This document shows, piece by piece, positions 8,668 through 19,300 of a stretch of 64,000 nt of DNA. The position numbers and the translations under genes are program-made. This DNA is from Mesostigma viride. Its lineage: Eukaryota; Streptophyta; Mesostigmatophyceae; Mesostigmatales; Mesostigmataceae. Positions within the stretch are counted from its first letter, which is position 1. Each line of letters begins with the position of its first letter. Under the pieces are notes generated by a model. The model was given only the letters and a program-made list of their open reading frames with translations. It had not been told where the DNA came from and made no database searches. Where the stretch lies: the NCBI GenBank assembly GCA_009746045.1, contig RPFO01000175.1, positions 3,826,231 to 3,890,230 of the forward strand, read 5' to 3'.

Positions 8668-11611
8668 ATGACGTCCTCCGCCCGTCGATGGAGGCGAGCA
8701 TTGAAGATGCATCGCGCGCACCGGCGACGGTGCATGTTGATACTCATTGTCCTCCTGTTCGCTGGCATTGTCGCCTTTTTCGGTGAGGTGCTCGCGTGCA
8801 ATAGACTCGCTCCGTTGGCCGTCTAGCTTCGATTCGTCGCTCCCGCCACTGTTTTTTTTTTTCCCGCCTCGCACGCCCGCCCGCGGGCACTGACGATCCA
8901 CCTCCGCCCCTCGCACCCCTTCCCCGCAGGCGACACTGATGTCGCTCGTCCTCCGAGAGTGGTCCATGGCGCGGAGCACGCCCCTGCTGGTGCCGCCGGC
9001 GGGGACGACGGCACCTTTCCAGGTGTTGACCGCGGGACAACGTGTCTCGGCGTCCGGCGGGAAACGCCAAGGATGCACGCGGTACGTCCATTGTCTACAG
9101 CATTGCCTCGGCCGCTGACTCGGCCGTGCTTTCAACTTACCATCCGGTCATTCGTCTCACTGGGTTACTCCTTCGTCCGCTATACCCACTGTGCAAGCCT
9201 TCGTTATACCATTCTTCCGTCGACGCGGCGTTCACCGTCTCTCATGGTGTACACTACTGCATTCGATCATCGAAAGACACGCACGCGACGCTAATGCGCG
9301 GGGCCGGCCCACCGCTGCCGTGGCCCGGCCGTGCCTCACTTTCCCCGCGCAATGTTGGTGGTATGACGAGAAACAACCTGGCTCGCCAGAGCAGGAGCCA
9401 TCCTTTTATAGCCAAACCCTGCACCTCCATGTCAAGGGCTAGTACCCCTCCACCGGTCTCGCGCGTGCACGCTTCCTTCCTGTCCACCCCACTTCCCTTC
9501 CCACCCCTCCATCGTCCCATCTTTTGTCCATTCCGCCCCCCCCTCCATCACTGCCTTCCTTCCGTCCCACCCACCCACCCACCCCCGCCCCGCCCCCCCA
9601 CCCACCCCGCTAAAATCCGTCGCTGCACCCGGTCCATCTGGGATACTATAGCTGCCGCCATCCAGTTCCGGGCTATGCACGTGCGGTGACGTGCGACCCT
9701 GTTGGCAAGGCGTGTTGACATGGCGCGCGTAGGTCGTTTGCTGCCGCGTGTATTTTCCAGCCACCTCACCGTCCTCCTCGCCCTCAACGGGTTAAGCGCG
9801 CCGTACCGTTTCTAGCCAACCACTGAGCACGTGCGCCACATTCTGATCATCCGTTGTCTGCACTCTCCACGCCCGCACCGCTACTTGGCCGCATGCAGAA
9901 CGACCTCCGTTGTCGGCACACATCCCAGCCCCAGTCTTCAAGCTTGTCATGGGACGCCCGTTTCATCAACCTTCGGCGACCGAGGGGGTACTGGCGGGCG
10001 CTGTCGCGGAAGAACCGTGCGTCGTGGCATAGGCAGCGGGATGCGACCAAACGGGATCTGACCAAGGACGGGGACGTCGAGTCCAACCCGGGACCGTCGC
10101 ACGAGGCTGCCGCGCCCCCACCCCACGTACGTCGCGTGCTTGTTGCAATCGCGTGTACCCACAGATTGTGTCCCGGCATACTGGGTGGTTGGTTGGTAGC
10201 TTGGTTGGTTGGTTGGTTGGTTGGTTGGTTGGTTCGCTACTTGGTTGGTTGGTTGGTTGGTTGGTTGGTTGGTTGGTTGGTTGGTTGGTTGGTTGGTTGG
10301 TTGGTTGGTTGGTTGGTTGGTTGGTTGGTTGGTTGGTTGGTTGGTTGGTTGGTTGGTTGGTTGGTTGGTTGGTTGGTTGGTTGGTTGGTTGGTTGGTTGG
10401 TTGGTTGGTTGGTTGGTTGGTTGGTTGGTTGGTTGGTTGGTTGGTTGGTTGGTTGGTTGGTTGGTTCGCTACTTGGTTGGTTGGTTGGTTGGTTGGTTGG
10501 GTGGGTGGGTGGGTGGTTGGTTGGTAGGGCGGGTGGGTGGGAGGTTGGTTGGGCGGGTGGTTGGTTGGTTGGTTGGTTGGTTGGTTGCTTGGTTGGGTGG
10601 GTGGGTGGTTGGTTGGTTGGGCGGGTGGGTGGGAGGTTGGTTGGTCGGTTCGCATGGTTGGTTGGTTGGTTGGTTGGTTGGTTGGTGGGTGGGTGGTGGT
10701 TGGTTGGTAGGGCGGGTGGTGGGAGGTTGGTTGGCGGGTGGTTGGTTGGTTGGTTGGTTGGTTGGTTGCTTGGTTGGTGGTGGGTGGTTGGTTGGTTGGG
10801 CGGGTGGTGGGAGGTTGGTTGGTCGGTTGGTTGGTTGGTTGGTTGGTCGGTTGGTTGGTTGGTTGGTTGGTTGGTTGGTTGGTTGGTTGGTTGGTTGGTT
10901 GGTTGGTTGGTTGGTTGGTTGGTTGGTTGGTTGGTTGGTTGGTTGGTCGGTTGGTTCGATGGTTGGTTGGTTGGTGGGTTGGTTGGTTGGTCGGTCGGCT
11001 GCATGGTTGGTTGGTTGGTTGGTCGGTCGGCTCCATGGTTGGTTGGTTGGTTGGTTGGTTTGGTTGGTTGGCTGGTTGGTTGGCTGGTTGGTTGGATGGT
11101 TGGTTGGTTGGTTGGTTGGTTGGTTGGTTGCTTGCTTGGTTGGTTGGTGGGTGGGTGGGTGGGTGGGTGGGTGGGTGGGTGGGTGGGTGGGTGGGTGGTG
11201 GGGGTGGGTGGGTGGGTGGGTGGGTGGGTGGGTGGGTGGGTGGGTGGGTGGGTGGGTGGGTGGTACGTTCGCCTCTCCCTATGGTTTTTCTCCCAGTGGG
11301 CTGAGTGATCCAAAGGGGGGGGGGGGGGAGGTGGGGGGAGGAGGTAGCCACGTCGATGAGCTGACGAACGGTTGCGGCGGTGGTGGCGGGTGGCGGTGGA
11401 TATGGTGGTGGTGGATGTGGTTGACCCCGTTTTACACGGAGCCGTGCCTGTTCGTCTGTCCTGCAAAGTGCCAGGTGGCCGGCGGCGCGCGTGTCCTATC
11501 AGAGAAAGGTGATACACCGGGGGCGCGGCGGGGGAAAGCGACGACGGGCGTGCGGCGGGCGCGACGACGGCATCGGGAGCGGCTGCGCACAGGGAGGAAG
11601 ATATCGAGCTG
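8668..11611 (+). CDS. Small gene with a signal-anchor exon and a 2A-like motif (gene model by phase matching)
   Basis: Proposed exons are 8668-8782, 8930-9081, 9899-10126 and 11475-11611. Exon 1 starts at an ATG in an ACC-ATG context. It encodes a basic N-terminus ([19 protein letters not shown]), then a hydrophobic segment ([17 protein letters not shown]) typical of a type II signal anchor, and ends at a GTGAGG donor in phase 1. Exon 2 has a strong pyrimidine tract and CAG acceptor and restores phase 1, then ends in phase 0 at GTACGT. Exon 3 is phase 0 at both ends and contains [12 protein letters not shown] (about 10061-10096), a 2A-like ribosome-skipping motif, followed by [11 protein letters not shown]. 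Exon 4 is basic ([16 protein letters not shown]). An acceptor at about 11708 would close the frame with a stop, giving about 210 aa. Exon 4 and the end are the weakest parts. I recognise no family beyond the anchor and the 2A motif. Alternatively, exon 3 is a remnant of a 2A-bearing retroelement. Confidence 0.45.
10070..10096 (+). other. 2A-like ribosome-skipping motif GDVESNPGP
   Basis: The codons at 10070-10096 encode GDVESNPGP, matching the 2A core D-[VI]-E-x-N-P-G-P, with D just before. Known: such peptides make the ribosome skip the Gly-Pro bond. They occur in some RNA viruses, in many non-LTR retrotransposons and in some cellular genes. The residues upstream (DLTKD) are less hydrophobic than in highly active 2As, so activity is uncertain. 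Confidence 0.8.
10178..11150. repeat. ~1-kb (GGTT)n array with interspersed variants
   Basis: Tetranucleotide array. The first half (10208-10466) is nearly pure. The second half is broken up by GGGCGGGTGG, GCTTGG and TCGCATGG variants that themselves recur, suggesting higher-order duplication. It lies in the proposed intron between exons 9899-10126 and 11475-11611. All GWLV/NQPT-type frames here are artefacts. Confidence 0.97.
11147..11262. repeat. (GGGT)n array
   Basis: Nearly pure GGGT repeat continuing from the (GGTT)n array, followed by a G10-type run near 11318-11330. Confidence 0.95.
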
Positions 11612-11711
11612 GTGAGGTCCACTTCCACCGATCCACCCACCCCCCAACCCCGTCACCCCGCCCCCGGCACCTCCCACCCACCCACCTCCACGTAACACTG
11701 TTTTGTAGATG

Positions 11712-12887
11712 TCGTCCAACTAGTTACTTGACCGACAAGACAAAGCTTGCCCAACCCAGGTTTGAGCCCGTGCTGGGCACATACACAGGACTGTTTACGC
11801 CCAGACATGGGGGGTCATCCAGAGGACGACCATGGCAAGGCTAACCGTGACGCATTACAGCAGAAAGTTCACATTTGTTGCCATTTTTGCATGTATAGAC
11901 GGACGCTGTAGAGGGGCGCAGTCAACGCCAAGGCCAATTCAATTGACCCAGAAACTCGCATGCAAAGTGAACGGTGGTCCTCCAGCAGGACAACATTGTG
12001 AAGTCTCCGTTTGCATCCCACCTTAAAACACGTTGGGAAAGTTTGACAGCATGAAAAGTCACTTTTATTACAAGTTCGTTCGCTTTTTACATCCAAGAGG
12101 GCCGTGACCCTTTCGGACGAGGCACCCGGACTTGAATGCATAAACCACAAAGGTCCGGGAAAGCATGCACCTAGGCCGAGGTCACCAATAGACCTCGCTG
12201 TGACCTTCCATAGCATACAAAACGCAGTTTTTGCTGCTGTCTTTCATGCCCGAGTCAAATCATGCGGCTTTAGCGCATCCAGTATGACACCCCATGACCC
12301 ACCACTTGCGCACACAATGACCTCGGGGCCAACGTCATGGTGACAATGCCGAATCTCCGTTTCTAGAGAGAGGGTTACCATACCACCAGTGACATACGGC
12401 AGCATCGATGGTCATTTGGACACGTATTTACGTGGATTTTGCAGTGCAGCAATTGGGAGTGAGTCGACGCGCAGCACCACATACAGCCGTGCACGCATGT
12501 TGCTGGGGCAGCACCATGACTGCGTAAGACACCACGCCATTGCCAAACCTCCGGCATTGGTGCAGCCCGCTGCCGCTCTATCACCTGCTTCTCTCTCCTA
12601 CGTGGGCTGCACCGGAGGCTTGGCCCGCACCTAGTTGAGTCCTTCACTGCTCCATTGTAACTACTTGCTGCAGCACGCCCGGTGCTCACCCTTCTTGGGG
12701 GAGGCCACATGCGCCCATCCGCATGCACGGGCGTGTGAGGGGGGGGGGGGGGGGGGGGGGGGGCACTGAAGGTGGGTGGGTGGGCGGGGTGGGGTGGGTG
12801 GGTGGGTGGGACTGGCGTGCACGTGTGCGCGGGGGTGGTTGAGTCGGTGGCTGCCATACATGCATGCGTGTGGGGGGTGGGGGCGGG

Positions 12888-12921
<34 letters not shown>

Positions 12922-13115
12922 GCTAGCATGCATGCATGGGTGGCTGGCTGGCTGGCTGGCTGGAATGCACGTGGGTGGGTGCGGGGGGGTGGTCGGGGGG
13001 TGGGGGCAATGCCCATGGGCGAGATTGGTATCTCGAGGCAGCGCTCTCCATGGGAAGTGGATGCCTAGTCGGCTGTTAGGGGGGAAGCTTTTGACGTGGA
13101 TCCCGCCCAACCCGA
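11712..13115. other. Intergenic or intronic stretch with homopolymer G tracts, no supported gene
   Basis: Poly-G runs at about 12738-12763 and 12890-12920, a (GGCT)n patch at 12942-12962 and GGGT patches near 12772-12810. The remaining DNA (11712-12660) has only short uninformative open frames. Confidence 0.5.
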
Positions 13116-13149
13116 CACTTGCACACACACGCACACACACACACACATG

Positions 13150-13180
<31 letters not shown>

Positions 13181-13181
13181 T
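13116..13181. repeat. (AC)n dinucleotide tract, interrupted
   Basis: Two CA runs separated by a short GC-containing segment, just upstream of the first proposed exon of the EsV-1-7 gene. Confidence 0.9.
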
Positions 13182-13364
13182 GCTGAACACGGTGCTGCTC
13201 AAACCAAGCACGAGTTGCACCTGTACCATTGCTTTCGAGTGGGGGGAGACGTGGCGCTATTCCGTTCTTCTGACATTCCCATTTCGTGGGCCACTAGCAT
13301 CACCGTCTTCCAACATCGCGCGTGTTGCGGCCGATTCTTGTTTGCTGTGACCGGGGGGCGACAG

Positions 13365-16300
13365 ATGATGGCAATCAGGCGCAAGCTCCCGAAGCAATTC
13401 GAGGAGCCGCCCGCGTCCGCCGTCAACCACTTGGACGAGATCCCACGTCGTGCGGAGCGGGTAGGTGGAGTGACGAGATCACGAGGGGGCGGGTGAGATC
13501 AGTCGCCGCGATGGACTGGTCAGGAGTACATGGCGCGTCCCCTCGCAAAATGCAGGTAGACCACACGCATGTCGGCGCACGGACTGTGGTAGCCGCCGGC
13601 AGCACTCGGTAGAGGACAGCGGCGATCCCGTAGTGCGACGCAAGCGCCCACCCCGTCGGTCATGACAATAGGAGCGGAGCGTTCCGAAGCATTAGCACTA
13701 CGTGATACGGCACTCTCCAATGGCAAGCAGGACTGCTGGGTTGGGGTGACGCGGTGGCGGGGGTCCACGTGAGAGGCACCCCGCACGCCGATACTGCACA
13801 CACTCCGCTATATGGTATGCAAGCGGGCCGGTTGGGAATAGCGTCGCACAGTGTGTGTCGTGGCTTTGCTGGTGGTGGACCCCGTAGCCAGCGCGGACAG
13901 GGTTCCCCATAGCCGGCTTTCTCGTCACACACCTGCGCTTGGTCACTCGTGCTTGCGGGGGTGCGTGCCCGGTTGGTTCTGTGCAATGGTGTGAGTCGGG
14001 GGTGTGAGCCTTGCCCCACGTCCGGCCTAACTCTTGGCTGACCCCCTTGCATGCGATCCTGTTGCACGGTATGCTGCTTCGGAGTGCCATCCACTGCAGG
14101 TGCACAAGCGCAAGGCAACCTTGCCTGACTACTGGTGGCACGTGGAGTACGTGGCCGGCACCAGTGCACTTCCCGCCGACGAGAAGGTGACCGGACTCCG
14201 GAGGACAAGGGAATTGCTGCGGACGCAGATGGAAGAGGACGGCGATCCGGAAGATGACCGGCAAAAGTCCGCGGTAGGTCGCTTGCAGCCGCCGAACGCT
14301 CGCATGGGAAGGATCTCGTCCCTGCCCGTTGTCTTGTCTGCGTCGCAGTACACTCGCCTTTCCCTCTCTCCCCCCCCCCCCCCCCACCACCACCACCAAC
14401 CCACACACACACACACGCGCACCACCCTTCCCGCCCGACGCCTGATTGCCACCTAACAGCGACCCGCGCGCCCTGATGCCCGGCGTGTGCTTGCTCGACG
14501 CACGTGTTTGTCTTCTTTGCATGTGATGGCCGACGGTGCAGGTGAAGAACCTGGAGGCCAGAATAAAAACTCGACTTGAGTCAGCGCGCAAGGCGAAAAA
14601 GACCGAGGCGGAGCGCTCGGCTGGTGGCCACCCCGTGCAGGTGGGACTCCTAGCAAATGCACGCTTGTGGGAACGCAGGATGAGGGGTGGTGGGTGTGGG
14701 AGGTTGGGTGTGCTGCCCGTCATGTCCTGGTTCGGCTGCGCTGCACACACCATTTTCCCCTCGCTAATGCAGCCCCCATTCTGGCGCACCCCCGTCCCAC
14801 CCGCCCCACCCACCGCGTCGTACCGCGGCTTCTTCTGCCCAACCGGCGCAGCCACCAGGCGGGGTGCGCAAAGACACCCCGCGTGCGTCGGGTGGACGCA
14901 GCAAAGCCGCACAGCGGGTACGTTGCCAGTCCGTACGTTTGTTTTGGCTGTTTTCGCGTCGTTCTTGTCGAACCTGCACGTTTGCTCGCCTGCCGGCCAT
15001 ATAATGCACCAGCGAGGACTACCCGCCGCACAGCGGCATAGGGAGGGAGGGAGGCAGTGAGGGAGGGAGGGAGGGAGGGAGGGAGGGAGGGAGGGAAGAG
15101 AGAGAGGGAGGGAGGGAGGGAGGGAGGGAAGAGAGAGAGGGAGGGAGGGAGGCAGGGAGGGAGGGAGGGAGGGAGGGAGGGAGGGAGGGAGGGGGGGAGG
15201 AAGGGAGGGAGGGAGTGAGGGAGGGAGGGAGGGGAAGGAGGGGAAGGAGGGGACGGAGGGGAAGGAGGGGGGGAGGGGAAGGAGGGGAAGGAGGGTAGGA
15301 GGGGAAGGAGGGGGGAGGGGAAGGAGGGGAAGGAGGGGAAGGAGGGGAGGGAGGGAGGGAGGGAGGGAGGCATGGAGGGAGGGAGGGAGGGAGGGAGGGA
15401 GGGAGGGAGGGAGGGAGGGAGGGAGGGGGGGAGGAAGGGAGGGAGGGAGTGAGGGAGGGATGGGAGGGGAAGGAGGGGAATGAGGGGACGGAGGGGAAGG
15501 AGGGGGGGAGGGAAGGAGGGGAAGGAGGGTAGGAGGGGAAGGAGGGGAAGGAGGGGAAGGAGGGGAAGGAGGGGAAGGAGGAGAGGGAGGGGAGGGAGGG
15601 AGGGAGGGAGGGAGGGAGGGAGGCAGGGAGGGAGGGAGGGAGGGAGGGAGGGAGGGAGGGAGGGAGGGAGGGAGGGAGGGAGGGAGGGAGGGCGGGAAGG
15701 AGGGAGGGAGGGAGGGAGGGAGGGAAGGAGGGAGGGAGGGAGGGAGGGAGACAAGGAAGAGAGAGAGGGAGGGAGGGAGGGAGGGAGGGAGACAAGGAAG
15801 AGAGACAGGGAGAGAGAGAACGGAGTGCCTGACGGAAGGACGGGGGGCGGGATGTCAGACCACTACCCTCACAAACACGTCCCCCGATCACTACCCTCAC
15901 AAACACTTCCCTCGTTCGCGTGACATGTCCCCACTGATGTGGCCTTGTGACGGACAGGCTGCGCATTCGGTCAGCAAACAACGTGTGACTAGTCCTACGG
16001 AGTGGACCGCTGGCACCGGGCCCGGCGAAGCGCATCGTGCTGCCGAGAACGATTTCGGCCCGGCCCCCAAACGGGCGAAGCCGGTACGTGACACGTGCAC
16101 ACGTGGGTGGTGGATGGCCCGCGCTGGTGTGGGTGCTGGCATGCGCCCGGGCAGCGGCGTGCTGTGGCATGCCCGGGCGTGGATACTGGCCGGCGTGGAC
16201 GTGGTGGTGGATGGCATGCGAGGGCGTGGTTGAGGGCCCGCGTGGGCGTGGTGGTGGATCAGGCGCGGGGGGCATGGGGTAGGGCCAGCGCGGGCGTGGC

Positions 16301-19300
16301 TGTGGGCGTGCGAGGGCCCGGGGGTTGTTAGCATGCCTGGGCGGGGTGGATGGCACGCGCGGGTGCCGCCGATGGCATGCGTGGCCGCGGTGGTTGGTGG
16401 GCGTGGTGGCGGAGGGTGGCGTCCGTGGGTGTGGCAGTGGATTCCATTCGCGGGTGTGGTGGCTGATGGCACGCGCGGGCATGGTTGTTGGCGGCGTGCG
16501 TGGGAATGAAGGTTCGTGGCACGCGCGGGCATGATGGCTGGTGGGAGTGGGGGGGGGGGGGGGGGGGGGGGGGGGATGCTGGGGTGTGTGCTTTGTGGTT
16601 GCCGACAATCGTGGGTGTGGATACTGGCCTGCGTGGGCATGGTGGTCGACGGCGTGCGTGGGCCTATGGTTGATGGCATGCGTGGTCTGGGGGTGGCATG
16701 CGCGGGCGCGGTGGATGGCACACGTGCGCCGCGTGGTTGATGGCACGCGTGGGTGTACTTGCTGGCATGCGTGGACGTGGTGGTCAAGGGCATGCATGCG
16801 CGTGTGGTTGGTCACATACGTGCGCGTGGTTGTTGGCACACGTGGGCGTGGTTGCTGTCACGCACGGGCGTGGTGGTGGATGGCATGCGTGGACACGGCG
16901 GTTTGTTGCATGTGTGGGCCTGGTGGTCGGTGGTGTGCGTGGGTATGGCGATTGATGGCCCGCGGGGGGGGGGGGGGGGGGGCGTAGCCGGTGGCATGCA
17001 TGGACATGTGGGTCACTGGCACGCGGGGATGTGGTTGCTGGCATGCGTGGGCGCGGTGGGTGGTGGCAGTGGCGGCGGCGGATGTCATGCGTGGGTGTCA
17101 TGATGGATGGCATGCGCGGGTGTGCCGGTGGATGGCATGCGTGGGAGGTGTGGTGGCGTCCGCGGGGGGGCTGGGTGGCCGGCGCGACGATGCCATGGGT
17201 GGCATCCGCGGATGTCTCACATGGCATGCATTGGTGTGTTGGTTTCTGGCGCGCGTGCGTGTGGTGGTGGGTGGCCTGCATGGGCGTGGTGGGCAGGGGC
17301 ACGTGGTGGTGGGAGACGCGCCGCCGTCACTTACCCACGCTCTGTTCGCGGGCCCCGTGGTGATGTCGTAAAACACTGTGTGCAGAATGGGACGCGCCGG
17401 ATTGGCGAGCCGAGCAGGAGCCACATCGAGGATGGCATGGTGGACGTGGTGCGTCCCAGGTGCCAACACCCGCCCGGGTGTCATGCGCGACCCTCGTTTG
17501 CGGAGCGCGGCGCCGAGAAGCCCCGGTTCTGCAAGAAGCACAAAGAGGATGGCATGGTGGACGTGGTGCGTCCCAGGTGCCAACACCCGCCCGGGTGTCA
17601 TGCGCGACCCTCGTTTGCGGAGCGCGGCGCCGAGAAGCCCCGGTTCTGCAAGAAGCACAAAGAGGATGGCATGGTGGACGTGGTGCATCCCAGGTGCCAA
17701 CACCCGCCCGGGTGTCATGCGCGACCCTCGTTTGCGGAGCACGGCGCCAAGAAGCCCCGGTTCTGCAAGAAGCACAAAGAGGATGGCATGGTGGACGTGG
17801 TGAATCCCAGGTGCCAACACCCGCCCGGGTGTCATGCGCGACCCTCGTTTGCGGAGCGCGGCGCCAAGCAGCCCCGGTTCTGCAAGAAGCACAAAGAGGA
17901 TGGCATGGTGGACGTGGTGAGTGCCAGGTGCCAACACCCGCCCGGGTGTGATGCGCGACCCTCGTTTGCGGAGCGCGGCGCCAAGCAGCCCCGGTTCTGC
18001 AAGAAGCACAAAGAGGATGGCATGGTGGACGTGGTGAGTGCCAGGTGCCAACACCCGCCCGGGTGTGATGCGCAACCCTTGTTTGCGGCGCGCGGCGCCA
18101 AGAAGCGCCGGTTCTGCGAGAAGCACAAAGAGGATGGCATGGTGGACGTGGTGCATCCCAGGTGCCAACACCCGCCCGGGTGTGATGCGCGACCCTCGTT
18201 TGCGGAGCGCGGCGCCAAGCAGCCCCGGTTCTGCAAGAAGCACAAAGAGGATGGCATGGTGGACGTGGTGCGTCCCAGGTGCCAACACCCGCCCGGGTGT
18301 CATGCGCGACCCTCGTTTGCGGAGCGCGGCGCCGAGAAGCCCCGGTTCTGCCAGAAGCACAAAGAGGATGGCATGGTGGACGTGGTGAGTGCCAGGTGCC
18401 AACACCCGCCCGGGTGTGATGCGCGACCCTCGTTTGCGGAGCGCGGCGCCAAGCAGCCCCGGTTCTGCAAGAAGCACAAAGAGGATGGCATGGTGGACGT
18501 GGTGAGTGCCAGGTGCCAACACCCGCCCGGGTGTGATGCGCGACCCTCGTTTGCGGAGCGCGGCGCCAAGCAGCCCCGGTTCTGCAAGAAGCACAAAGAG
18601 GATGGCATGGTGGACGTGGTGAGTGCCAGGTGCCAACACCCGCCCGGGTGTGATGCGCAACCCTCGTTTGCGGAGCGCGGCGCCAAGAAGCCCCGGTTCT
18701 GCGAGAAGCACAAAGAGGATGGCATGGTGGACGTGGTGCATCCCAGGTGCCAACACCCGCCCGGGTGTGATGCGCGACCCTCGTTTGCGGAGCGCGGCGC
18801 CAAGACAGGCAGGTTCTGCAGGAAGCACGCCGCGCCGGACATGGTGGACGTGGTGCATCCCAGGTGCGAACACCCGGAAGGGTGTGAGGCATATGCGCGA
18901 TGGGGCGACGTGGGTAAACGCGCCGTCCACTGCGCGAAGCACAAGACCGATTCCGCCGTCCCTGAGCCGCGACAACGGTGCAAGGCGGACGCGTGCCGGG
19001 CCGTGGGCACGTACGAGGACCCGGATCATGGCGAGCGCTTCTGCGACGCCCACGCAGAGGCGGGCCACTGGCGGCTGGCGGGCGTGTGCGACGACTGTGG
19101 TCTACACTGGGAGTGGAGATCGGGGGTGCCCGTGGTCCTCACCCCAGCAGAGGGCAAGATCGCGGGCCAGCGACGGCCCCTTCGCAACCGCTGCGTGTAC
19201 TGCCACCCCGTCGTGTTCAACAATCATCGACACCGCGAGGAGTGGAAGGTGGCCGCTGCCCTACAGAAGGTGCGCATCGCCCGGTGGACGCTGGTGCACG

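Noticed and set aside
10070-10096. Endogenous RNA virus remnant
   Set aside because: The 2A-like motif stands alone, with no polymerase, helicase, protease or capsid sequence around it.
14720-16839. SLPPSLPP-rich minus-strand frames of 344-606 aa
   Set aside because: Read through the (GGGA)n array and the neighbouring minisatellite. Composition is entirely repeat-driven.
17107-17385. Start of the EsV-1-7 protein at the ATG at 17107
   Set aside because: The 93 codons before 17386 lie in the degenerate minisatellite and are Cys/Trp/Gly-rich like all its frames. A phase-0 acceptor at 17385 explains the data better.
17098-19068. 656-aa and 521-aa minus-strand frames opposite the EsV-1-7 exon
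   Set aside because: Shadow frames kept open by the 117-bp repeat. The plus frame has the Cys/His pattern and the C-terminal domain, the minus frames have none.
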